64,000 nucleotides of DNA from Scortum barcoo (lineage: Eukaryota > Chordata > Actinopteri > Centrarchiformes > Terapontidae). The notes beneath the pieces are model-generated. The model did no database searches, had not been told where the DNA came from, and was given only the letters and a program-made list of their open reading frames with translations. The position numbers were made by a program, and so were the translations under genes. The DNA is taken from the NCBI GenBank assembly GCA_023238725.1, contig CM041536.1, positions 1 to 64,000 on the forward strand. Direction: 5' to 3'. Shown here piece after piece: positions 22,369-30,949 of this stretch (its first letter is position 1; every line of letters starts with the position of its first letter).

Positions 22369-23380
22369 ATGGTGAGGATCTCCTCCTTTAATGCTAATGG
22401 ACTCAGGACTGAAATTAGGAGGCAGCAAACCTTGCTGGTAAGTGATGCTGAAATCATATGTTTACAGGAGACACATTGGGATGATGAGTGTGTGAGAGAG
22501 ATGGAGAGAGAATGGATGGGGGAGATGTATGTGAACAACGGTGGGGTGAAATCTAGAGGGGTGGCTATATTATGGAAGAGAGGTGTGATTGACAATGTGA
22601 GAAAGTGTGTGGATGATGGTGAAGGGAGAGTGATAGGGATAACTTTTGAACACCTGGGCACTGAATACAAATTATTGAATGTATATGCACCAAATGAGGA
22701 GAAAGAAAGGAAGGGTTTTTTTTGAGGAGTTAGGAGGTATGTGTGGAGAAAAGTGTGTGATAGTTGGGGATTTTAATGTGAGGTGTGGTAGGTTGGATGC
22801 ATCTGCGAGTGTGTGTTATAAGAATGATTCGTCAAGGAGAGCTTTGAAAGAGATGATGAGAGTGAATGGTTTGATTGATGTGTGGAGACTGAGGAATCCA
22901 GAGGGGAGGGTTTTTTCGAGGAGGCAAGTGGTGAGGGGGGTTTTAAAACAGAGTAGGATAGATTTAGTTTTGAGTACACAGGGCATAGTAGAGAAGTTAG
23001 GGAAAATTGATTTTAAAGTCACTAATATTAGTGATCATATGGTGATGGGGTTTAATCTGGGGAATAGCGTTGAGAGTAGGGGGGGGGGAGTGTGGTGTTT
23101 GAATGGTGAGCTGCTGAAGGATGGGAAATATAGAGCGAGAGCGAAAGTGAGAGAATGTATAATGAGGAGAAAGAATGAGAGAATGTATGAAGAGGACGTT
23201 AAGGGGTGGTGGGAGAGTTTGAAAAAAGAAATGAAGAAGGTCAGTATAGATTATAGCAGAGGAAAGAATAGGTTAGAGAGAGAGAGGGAGAAGAGGTTAA
23301 AGGAGGAGCTAGAAAGAGAGGCAGAGAGGGCAGATAGAGAGGCAGGGGGTGTGATACAAGTGAATATGTTGTTAGAATAA
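22369..23380 (+). pseudogene. LINE ORF2 part 1: endonuclease domain, frameshifted
   Basis: An APE-like endonuclease that nicks the target. Motifs in order: RISSFNANGLR (N-terminal Asn), CLQETHWDD (catalytic Glu), VGDFNVRCG, SRIDLVLS and ISDHMVMGF. A frame change falls at a run of eight Ts near 22715, a typical slippage site, and a second break ends the frame at 23380 before the RT part. Normally this is the N-terminal third of one ORF2 polyprotein, and it would set the 5S target specificity. Confidence 0.85.
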
Positions 23381-23636
23381 AAGATGAGTTAAGAGAGATA
23401 GAACAGAAGAGGTGCATGGGAGCAATAGTTAGAAGTAGAGGCTAGATATGTGATTGAGGGAGAGAAGTGCACAGGGTATTTTTTAGGGTTAGAAAAGATA
23501 AAACAGAGGAAGAATTGTTTAGAACAGGTGGAAGGAAAGGATGGAGAGATAATTACAGGAGTTTGTAGGGATAGCGGAGAGAGTAGAAAATTTTTATAGA
23601 GAATTATTCAGGAAGGAAGAGGTAGATGAAGCAAGT

Positions 23637-26216
23637 ATGAGGGAGGTGTTAGAAAAGGTGAAAGCTAGGGTCAGTGATGAGGATAGGGAGATGTGTGAGG
23701 GAGAGCTAGGGACAGGGGAGATAGAGGCAGCGATAGCAGGGTTAGGCAGGAATAAGAGTCCAGGGATAGATGGTTTAACAGGTGAATTTTATATTGAGTT
23801 TAGGGAAGAGTTAGTGCCCATATTACAGAAATTATTCAAATGGATAGAGGAGAATGAGGAGATGCCAGATAGTATGTCAATAGGGATAGTTAGCATTATA
23901 CATAAGAAAGGGAGTAGGGATAGATTAGAAAACTACAGGCCACTCAGCATGTTAAATAACGACTACAAAATACTAGCAAGGGTGTTAGCAAATAGGATAA
24001 AGAAAGTTATAGGGACGGTGGTGGGAAGCACACAAGCATATAGTATTCCAGGTAGGGACATAGCAGACACAATAGGCAGTATTAGGGACACAATAGTATA
24101 CATGAAAAGAGATAAAGGAGGGATAATCATGAGTTTAGATTTAAACAAAGCATTTGACAGGGTTGATCACGGGTACTTATACAGAGTGTTAGAGAAATTT
24201 GGATTTGGGCATAGGTTGGTAGGCTGGATTAGGAGAATGTATGATAGGGCAGTCAGCTGTGTTAAAATCAATGGGATAGTAACAAATACTTTTAGGTTAG
24301 AGAGGTCAGTTAGACAGGGGTGTCCGCTGTCGGCTCTGCTGTACTCACTGTCGGCAGAGCCGTTAGCGGCGCTCCTTAAACACAACAATAAGATCAGGGG
24401 CATAGATTTACCGGAGGTACAGGTCAGTTTAATATATCAGTATGCAGATGACACAACGGTCACAGTTAGAGATAGGGAAAGTGCAGTTGAGGTGTTAGAT
24501 AGTGTAGAGTTGTATTGTAGGGCTTCAGGGGCAAAAGTAAATATAGACAAATCAGAAATCATGTACATAGGAGTAGGTAGAGCAGATAGAGTAGGCATAG
24601 GATTGAAAGAGAAAAGGGATTATTTCAGGGTGTTAGGAGTTAATTTAGGGATAGAAGATAGAGAAGGGAGAGACATGCAGTTTGAAGGGATAGTGAATAG
24701 CATTAGGAAGACCTTAGGGTTTTGGAAGAAAAGGGGGCTGAAACTGAAGGGGAAGGTGGTTGTTGTGAATGCGTTAGTGATGAGCAAGCTTGTGTATGTG
24801 ATGAACGTGTTGGATGTGCCAGAGAGAGTGTTGAAAGAGGTGGAGAGAATGGTGAGTGATTTTCTGTGGGACGGGAAGGGGGTCAGGATAGCCAGGGAGG
24901 TGATGGAGAACGAGTATGAGGATGGTGGGTTAAAGCTGATCAATTTAGAAAGGAAAAAGAAAGCACTAAGGGTGAAAATGATGGTGAGGTATTTAAAGAA
25001 TAAGAGGGATCATGTGTGGAAGGTGTTTTTAGGTGAAGCAATTAATAAATGTGGGGGGTGTGGAGAGAGTGGAGTGTATATGCAATTAAAGAAGGGTATG
25101 ATGAGCGGTGTGTCTGAGTACTACAAGGAGGTGTTGGGAGCGTGGGGAGAGTTTGTGAAGTGTGTGAAGTATGAATGTATGAATGTGAAGCAAGTATGGG
25201 AACAACCAGTGTTTTTAAATCCAAAAATCAAGTTTGAAGGGGACACAATTTATAACAGGGTGTTATGGAGAGCAGGGATAAGAACAGTGAGGGATTTAGT
25301 TTATGAATACGTACCGGGGTTTATGAAGGCACAGGTGATGGTTGACGAGGTGAGGGAAAGGGGCGATGAAATGGGTTTGGGAACTGCTGAGGGGTTGATG
25401 GGAAAAATCAAGGAGGGGATGCCGAGAGAATGGGTGAGAATGATTGAGAGAGAGGCTGAGATGAATGAAAAAGGAGAGATAGAAATGTATGTGGGAGAGG
25501 GAGAGAATAAAATGAGTCTGATGAGTGTGAAAACGAGAGTGTTGTATAGATGTTTAAGAAGTGAGGGAGTGAGAAGACCGGCTGCGGAAAAAGTGTGGGA
25601 GAGAGTGATGAACAATATGGATGTAAGGAAGATATGGATGAATTTAAGAGTGAAGTGGAACAGTATAGAGTGTGAGAATTTTGATTTTCTTTTGCGTCAT
25701 AACAGGGTGTTTAATAATTTAGTTATTAGTAGATTTGATGCGAATGTGAAGAAGGAATGTGATGTGTGTGGTGTGGGTGTGGAGACATGTATGCATGAGT
25801 TTGTTGAGTGTAGTGAGTTAGAACAATATTTTAAGAAAGTCAAAGAGATGATAAATAGATGCTGGGGAGGGCACTTAGTGGAGAAAATGGAATGGAAAGA
25901 GCTGTGGTTGTTTGGAGTGAATGAGAGAGTGAAAGGAACCAATGTGAATTTGTTAAATTATGTGTTAAGCCATGCAAGGTTTGCTGTCAAACTGAGGAGG
26001 AATCTGGCCCACTATGAGAGAAGGAGAGTCGACCTATGGAGAATATTCAAAAATGATCTTATAAAAGACATAACTTTGGTAAAAAATTATGTCAAAGAAG
26101 ATGATTTTACAGGGGGGTTTGTAGAGGGGAGCACATTTGTTAAGATTGGGGATGATGGGAGGGTGGAGTTTGATTTTGGAGATGATGAAGGTGATGGGAA
26201 GCATGGTACAAGTTGA
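23637..26216 (+). CDS. LINE ORF2 part 2: reverse transcriptase and C-terminal zinc-knuckle region
   Basis: An open frame of 859 codons, unbroken from a region that starts inside ORF2 (first Met is not the natural start). RT blocks: NKSPGIDGLTGEFY, IIHKKGSRDRLENYRPLSM, SLDLNKAFDRVDH (first catalytic Asp), RQGCPLSALLY, and YQYADDTTV with the YADD catalytic pair at 24441-24452. Then DFLWDGK and, near the C-terminus, a C-x2-C-x8-H-x4-C motif (25758-25811). It catalyses target-primed reverse transcription. The frame between 23381 and 23636 is disrupted, so the ORF2 protein is split from its endonuclease. The stop is followed by the 3'UTR. Confidence 0.9.
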   Translation: MREVLEKVKARVSDEDREMCEGELGTGEIEAAIAGLGRNKSPGIDGLTGEFYIEFREELVPILQKLFKWIEENEEMPDSMSIGIVSIIHKKGSRDRLENYRPLSMLNNDYKILARVLANRIKKVIGTVVGSTQAYSIPGRDIADTIGSIRDTIVYMKRDKGGIIMSLDLNKAFDRVDHGYLYRVLEKFGFGHRLVGWIRRMYDRAVSCVKINGIVTNTFRLERSVRQGCPLSALLYSLSAEPLAALLKHNNKIRGIDLPEVQVSLIYQYADDTTVTVRDRESAVEVLDSVELYCRASGAKVNIDKSEIMYIGVGRADRVGIGLKEKRDYFRVLGVNLGIEDREGRDMQFEGIVNSIRKTLGFWKKRGLKLKGKVVVVNALVMSKLVYVMNVLDVPERVLKEVERMVSDFLWDGKGVRIAREVMENEYEDGGLKLINLERKKKALRVKMMVRYLKNKRDHVWKVFLGEAINKCGGCGESGVYMQLKKGMMSGVSEYYKEVLGAWGEFVKCVKYECMNVKQVWEQPVFLNPKIKFEGDTIYNRVLWRAGIRTVRDLVYEYVPGFMKAQVMVDEVRERGDEMGLGTAEGLMGKIKEGMPREWVRMIEREAEMNEKGEIEMYVGEGENKMSLMSVKTRVLYRCLRSEGVRRPAAEKVWERVMNNMDVRKIWMNLRVKWNSIECENFDFLLRHNRVFNNLVISRFDANVKKECDVCGVGVETCMHEFVECSELEQYFKKVKEMINRCWGGHLVEKMEWKELWLFGVNERVKGTNVNLLNYVLSHARFAVKLRRNLAHYERRRVDLWRIFKNDLIKDITLVKNYVKEDDFTGGFVEGSTFVKIGDDGRVEFDFGDDEGDGKHGTS

Positions 26217-26224
26217 ATATGTGT

Positions 26225-26850
26225 TTTAATATTTGATTTCTTTTATTTGGTGGGAAGCCTGAAGGCCAGAGGCATAGCCAAAAGCCTGAAGGGGACCCCA
26301 CTATTTTCTGTCTTGTCTTTATGTGTTTTAATATTTGATTTCTTTTATTTGGTGGGAAGCCTGAAGGGCCAGAGGCATAGCCCAAAGGCCTGAAGGGGAT
26401 CCCCACTTTTTCTGTCTTGTCTTTATTTTTTTACATTTGATTTCTTTTATTTGGTGGGAAGCCTGGGGCCATGGGGCATTGTCTTTGTGTGTTTTAAAAG
26501 GGCTGAAGGGGACCCCACTATTTTCTGTCTTGTCTTTTTGTTTTTTACATTTGATTTCTTTTATTTGGCGGGAAGCTGAGGGCCTGAGGCATCCCCAAAG
26601 GCCTGAAGGGGATCCCACTATTTTTTGGTCTTGTCTTTATGTGTTTTTACATTTGATTTCTTTTATTTGGTGGGAAGCCTGAAGGCCAGGGGCATTGCTA
26701 AAGGGCTGAAGGGGACCCCACTATTTTCTGTCTTGTCTTTGTGTTTTTTACATTTGATTTCTTTTATTTGGTGGGAAGCCTGAGGGCCTGAGGCATCCCC
26801 AAAGGCCTGAAGGGGATCCCACTATTTTCTGTCCTGTCTACTTGTGCGTT
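26225..26850 (+). repeat. LINE 3'UTR tandem repeats, about 102 bp, six copies
   Basis: The block TTTGATTTCTTTTATTTGG recurs at 26232, 26334, 26436, 26550, 26652 and 26753, spaced 102, 102, 114, 102 and 101 bp, each with a GGGAAGCCTG...GGGGACCCCACTATTTTCTGTC section. A degenerate seventh copy begins near 26854. It sits where the RT binds its RNA in other LINEs, and may be a recognition or variable-length 3'UTR element. Confidence 0.85.
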
Positions 26851-27002
26851 ACAATTTGATTTATGTGATTCATTATATTTCATTTGATCATCTATGTGTT
26901 TATGTATATATTTTATGTAAATACTACACTAAGGACGGGTGGTGGGTAATGTAAATATGGGTGTTATAATTGTATATAGCCTTGTTTGTTAATTAATGTG
27001 TG

Positions 27003-27053
27003 CTTTTTTGATAATAAAAGAGAAAAAAAAAAAAAACGCCAAAAAAAAAAAAA
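27003..27053 (+). other. LINE A-rich 3' end
   Basis: The element ends with AATAAAAGAG and two runs of As separated by CGCC, then ACGTGCCCG of the 5S target. A double A run with a spacer is unusual and could be an imprecise tail or a template switch. Confidence 0.6.
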
Positions 27054-27057
27054 ACGT

Positions 27058-27151
27058 GCCCGATCTCGTCCGATCTCGGAAGCTAAGCAGGGTCGGGCCT
27101 GGTTAGTACTTGGATGGGAGACCGCCTGGGAATACCAGGTGCTGTAAGCTT
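27058..27151 (+). pseudogene. 5S rRNA 3' fragment (split by LINE), bases 27 to end
   Basis: GCCCGATCTCGTCCGATCTC to GTGCTGTAAGCTT plus T run, with unmodified A-box (AAGCAGGGTCGGGCC) and C-box. Internal promoter elements are all in this half, so pol III could in principle still start near or inside the LINE end, but the gene body is split. Confidence 0.9.
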
Positions 27152-28075
27152 TTTACTTCTCTTTACCAGCAGCAGAGGGCGCTGCTGCTTCTTCACTGCA
27201 CACACACAGCTGACAAACACAGCAGCTTCTCTCTGGACTTTACATTAGATTATCTGAAATGATCCATATTTAACTCTCTTCTCCCTCTGACCTGCTGTAC
27301 AAAATATACAAAAGATGAAACTTAAATATCAATACATAAATAGAATAAATGCAAAAATATGTCTTTAAATATACACAGGGACAAATAAATAACATCATCA
27401 GAAATAGTTAATTGCATGAGTAGAATGAAATAACTAAATAAATAAGTCAAAGAATAAATAAATAAATACAGAAGCTTGCTTCAGACTGAGGTCAGCACCT
27501 TTAATATCAGTGTATGAAAACAGAAATACTTAATGTAGATTTATGGAAACACATTTGAGAGATTTAATCACTTATGTCCTGATTAAATACCATTCTTGAT
27601 TTATTTTCTGCATTTCTCTTTATATTTCTGTGTTGTGTTTATTATTTACTTATATTCTATCTATTTATCTAATCTTTCATGAATGCAATTATTGATCTGT
27701 TTATTATTGATACTGGGACAAAGGGGACATGAAATTGCAACTTAAATATGAGTACTTGTTCAAGTGTTATAAATGATAATGACAATCAATTATTGCATGT
27801 AAAAATTAAAACTGAATTCTTCTTGTTCTGAAAAAAACTATTGTGGAATTTATCCTTCTGTATAACTTTATCAATGATAATAATCCAGTAATAGTCTCAC
27901 ACTGACAGGGGGACCACAGAGTTTGATTTAAAGGCTCATTTTGTCGTCGTGGTGAGAAGATTTTTTTGTTTTGATCTACAGCTGTTACCACTGAAACTTC
28001 ATATAATTGTCACAAAGTTGTCAAATTTCAGCCTTTATCAAAGATTTTTTTGGGGCCATTTTTCACACATTTTGA
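27152..28075. other. 5S downstream spacer, last unit
   Basis: Same spacer as 3564 onward and 2064 onward without Rex3 or retroviral relic. No gene. Confidence 0.6.
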
Positions 28076-28149
28076 GCCTCGTTGGCGCAGTAGGCAGCGC
28101 GTCAGTCTCATAATCTGAAGGTTGTGAGTTGGAGCCTCACACAGGGGCA
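28076..28149 (+). pseudogene. tRNA-Met pseudogene, last array copy
   Basis: Acceptor GCCTCGT, D arm and CTCATAA loop are intact. The T loop is GTTGGAG (invariant C changed to G) and the 3' acceptor has one extra G (ACAGGGGCA), giving 74 nt. Likely not functional. Confidence 0.68.
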
Positions 28150-28199
28150 GCTGTTTTCAACAATACAACTGTCGACGCTGAACCTGCACACGTCTTGTT

Positions 28200-28546
28200 G
28201 TTGCTTTGTGACATTTGGTTTTGGGCCCTTGCCAAAAACCAAAGCAGGGCACCAGTATCTGCTTACCATGATGTGCGCCACCACGTGTTTCCCTGAGGCC
28301 GTCCCGTTGCACACATTACGGGCTAAAGCAGTGGTGAAGGCTTTGGTTAAATTCTTTTCCACGTTTGGATTGCCGAAACGCATCCAGATGGACCAAGGAT
28401 CTAACTTTATGTCCAAGATTTTTGCGCAGGTAATGTTGGAGCTGGCTGTTAAACATCAGGTCTCCAGCACGTATCATCTGGAGAGCCAGGGCGCGCTGGA
28501 GAGGTTTCACCAGACGCTGAAGTCCATGCTCCGTAAGTTTTGTGTT
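28200..28546 (+). mobile_element. Ty3/Gypsy-like integrase fragment, truncated by gap
   Basis: The + strand translates to an integrase core end: MCATTCFPEAVPL, then IQMDQGSNF (second catalytic Asp, 28391) and SSTYHLESQGALERFHQTLK (catalytic Glu, 28499). Exactly 35 residues separate them, the D35E spacing of DDE integrases. The first Asp region is missing at the left edge, where the array sequence begins after the tRNA. The right side is lost in an N gap. LTR retrotransposon relic, probably Ty3/Gypsy. Confidence 0.75.
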
Positions 28547-29046
28547 NNNNNNNNNNNNNNNNNNNNNNNNNNNNNNNNNNNNNNNNNNNNNNNNNNNNNN
28601 NNNNNNNNNNNNNNNNNNNNNNNNNNNNNNNNNNNNNNNNNNNNNNNNNNNNNNNNNNNNNNNNNNNNNNNNNNNNNNNNNNNNNNNNNNNNNNNNNNNN
28701 NNNNNNNNNNNNNNNNNNNNNNNNNNNNNNNNNNNNNNNNNNNNNNNNNNNNNNNNNNNNNNNNNNNNNNNNNNNNNNNNNNNNNNNNNNNNNNNNNNNN
28801 NNNNNNNNNNNNNNNNNNNNNNNNNNNNNNNNNNNNNNNNNNNNNNNNNNNNNNNNNNNNNNNNNNNNNNNNNNNNNNNNNNNNNNNNNNNNNNNNNNNN
28901 NNNNNNNNNNNNNNNNNNNNNNNNNNNNNNNNNNNNNNNNNNNNNNNNNNNNNNNNNNNNNNNNNNNNNNNNNNNNNNNNNNNNNNNNNNNNNNNNNNNN
29001 NNNNNNNNNNNNNNNNNNNNNNNNNNNNNNNNNNNNNNNNNNNNNN
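28547..29046. other. Assembly gap, 500 N
   Basis: Exactly 500 N, so its length is a convention and the true distance is unknown. The array on the left and the collectin cluster on the right are joined only by scaffolding here. Confidence 0.98.
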
Positions 29047-29226
29047 GGTCTTTCTTCTGCAGTTGAGAGCAAGTTCTTCTTTCGAAATGCTTTTGTCCAC
29101 CACAGCATCTGTTATGCCAGACACTCCCTGCTGCTGTAGGTGCAGTCTCTTGGCCCAACGTAGAAGGGTAACATCCTCTAGGTCCCACTCAAAAATACAT
29201 ACAGAGAGATGTGCCATAAAAATGGG
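29047..29226 (-). other. Unidentified minus-strand open segment, truncated by gap
   Basis: The minus strand reads MAHLSVCIFEWDLEDVTLLR and continues through AKRLHLQQQGV and SKEELALNCRRKT into the gap. The composition looks like a real protein (charged, alternating hydrophobic), and it may be part of a transposon-associated hypothetical protein, but I do not recognise the family. Upstream on this strand stop codons appear beyond 29226. Confidence 0.3.
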
Positions 29227-30949
29227 GTACAGAGGATGGGCGTCAGTGGTACAACCAGCTGCCAGTCACTGCATGAAGTGGAAGATATCTAGACAGATGT
29301 TGAGGTCAGGCCATCCACCAAATCTCTGCTGCAGTTTGTTCCGTCCTAGCTCATTGCTAACTGAGGTCAGCCACAGTGCCGTCCCCTTTGCTGCCCCTTA
29401 CAGCTTCTTAGTGATCTGTGATTAGACATACAAAACAAAAAAAGTGGTGAATTCTTAACTTAAATAAACCTGCTATAACTATAATAACCTTGCATTATTT
29501 TGTATAAATTAAGTTATGTAATTTGAAAAGTTATTTACCTTCTTGGTTGAGTCCATTTTTAAAACAGAGTAATTCTGGCCTTTTTGTGGTCCATCCTGCT
29601 CATGATGTCCTTGGCATATACTGTCATAAGTCACCTGTTGGTTGGTACAGCTACAGGCTCTGGAGGGTCCTGACAGATGACAGGGAACAGGCTAGGACGA
29701 TCCAAGAAGTCTGCACACTCGTCGAGGTATCTTGCCAGACGCTGCAGCCACTCCCTGCTGTGGTTGCTTTGTAGAGCTATTGCCCAGTGTTCGCTCCCTC
29801 ATCAGGCGTATCACACGAACGTCACATGCGTACCTACATGTGCAGAAACCACTGACAGTAGCCAGTAACACTGATAGCGTTACTGGCTACTGTTCAGATA
29901 GCCTTTACAGTACTTGACAGTACGTTCGTAGCTACCTAAAATGGAGGGAAAATAAGTCGCCCGGACATTTGACAAGTGAATAATTTGTGTTTATTTAGCA
30001 AGAAAATGCCGAGATAAAACGCGGGTAAAACTATTAGAAGGTTAAGCGTACATATAGGTAAAGAAGCCTATGTAATATTGCTATTAAATTGCTGTCTTTG
30101 AAATATTTCTTATGTTTTATATACAGGGATCTTCATTGCTACAACATAAGTTAAAACATTAAATCATTAATTCCCTACAAGGAGTCACACTATACTGTGT
30201 CTTCGTCATCACTGTGGTCGTTAATTTAGTACATGAAACTTAAGGGGTCTTTAGTTTCTATATGAAAGTACGTACGGCTATACTACATTCAAACGAATAC
30301 AGTTAGCATATTGTATTCACAGATTATAAATACATTGGATGGATTGGTCAGTGCATCATTCATGTGTCACTGCGTGGGAAAGTTTAAAAGCTTTTCTCTT
30401 GTGGAAAGGTTGTCAGGGAATCTAAAGGCAAATAATTGGTCGGGTCAGGCGGGAATCGAACCGGCAACTTTCTGCTCACAATGTCCATTCACCTTTTTTA
30501 TAGAAATAAGTACCGAAGTTATGAATGGCCGAATTACCACAAAACTGAAGTACCTGAGCAAAGAGAAGATCCTGAGTTAAATTCAGCCTCCAATTTGGTT
30601 TGGAATAGGCAAATATGATCTATTTCAAAGTAAATATACATGTGCAAAATATATGAGACATTACACACAAAAAAGGAAACAATTGAAGGCAATAGTCCAT
30701 TTCTTTTTTTATTGCCTTTAAAATGCTTTATCACACTCTTCCATCAGAGATTAGCTTTGCAGAAAACAACTTAAACTGTAAGTCAAGGGACTGAACTGAA
30801 CTATTTCTCAACTCACTGGATATTGGCATGCATATTTCTTTTTGTCTACAGATATATGACAGATTTCCACAGTTAAGTCAAACCCATACAAATATCTTGT
30901 AAGGCAACTTCTGCATTACAGCAAGACTTGCATGGGATACAAGAATTTT
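29227..30949. other. Intergenic, with a perfect hairpin; no gene seen
   Basis: AT-rich, no recognised coding region. It holds a perfect 15-bp inverted repeat at 29855-29893 and, at about 30448-30475 on the minus strand, GGTTCGATTCC-like B-box sequence of a possible tRNA-derived relic. Confidence 0.5.
29855..29893. repeat. Perfect 15-bp inverted repeat with 9-nt loop
   Basis: ACAGTAGCCAGTAAC (29855-29869) pairs fully with GTTACTGGCTACTGT (29879-29893), with loop ACTGATAGC. A stem this long and perfect is unlikely by chance; it may be a foldback transposon end or a hairpin RNA. No T-run or gene context supports a terminator. Confidence 0.8.

Larger units (their letters stand above)
20869..27053 (+). 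mobile_element. Tx1-group non-LTR retrotransposon inserted in 5S rRNA gene (Mutsu-like)
   Basis: About 6.2 kb on the + strand: short 5'UTR, ORF1 with two CCHC knuckles, ORF2 with an endonuclease, RT (YADD at 24441-24452) and a C-terminal CCHC-like motif, a 3'UTR of about 102-bp tandem repeats, and an A-rich end. It interrupts a 5S gene after base 31. The flanks share ACG(C/T)GCCCG: left copy 20860-20868, right copy 27054-27062, one mismatch, which looks like a target-site duplication. Fish Tx1-clade elements specific for 5S genes are known (Mutsu, Kojima and Fujiwara), and target, orientation and architecture fit. Frameshifts in ORF1 and ORF2 mean this copy is not autonomous as sequenced, though they may be partly sequence errors. 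Confidence 0.88.

Noticed and set aside
24620..25942. Threonine/serine-rich minus-strand frames opposite the RT
   Set aside because: Shadows of the long + strand RT frame.
26225..26850. Regularly spaced repeats resembling a CRISPR array
   Set aside because: The unit is about 102 bp throughout with no spacers, in a LINE 3'UTR of a vertebrate genome.
28124..29425. Long open frames of 200-433 codons across the first N run
   Set aside because: They are produced by translating N as X; the real integrase part is only about 28200-28546.
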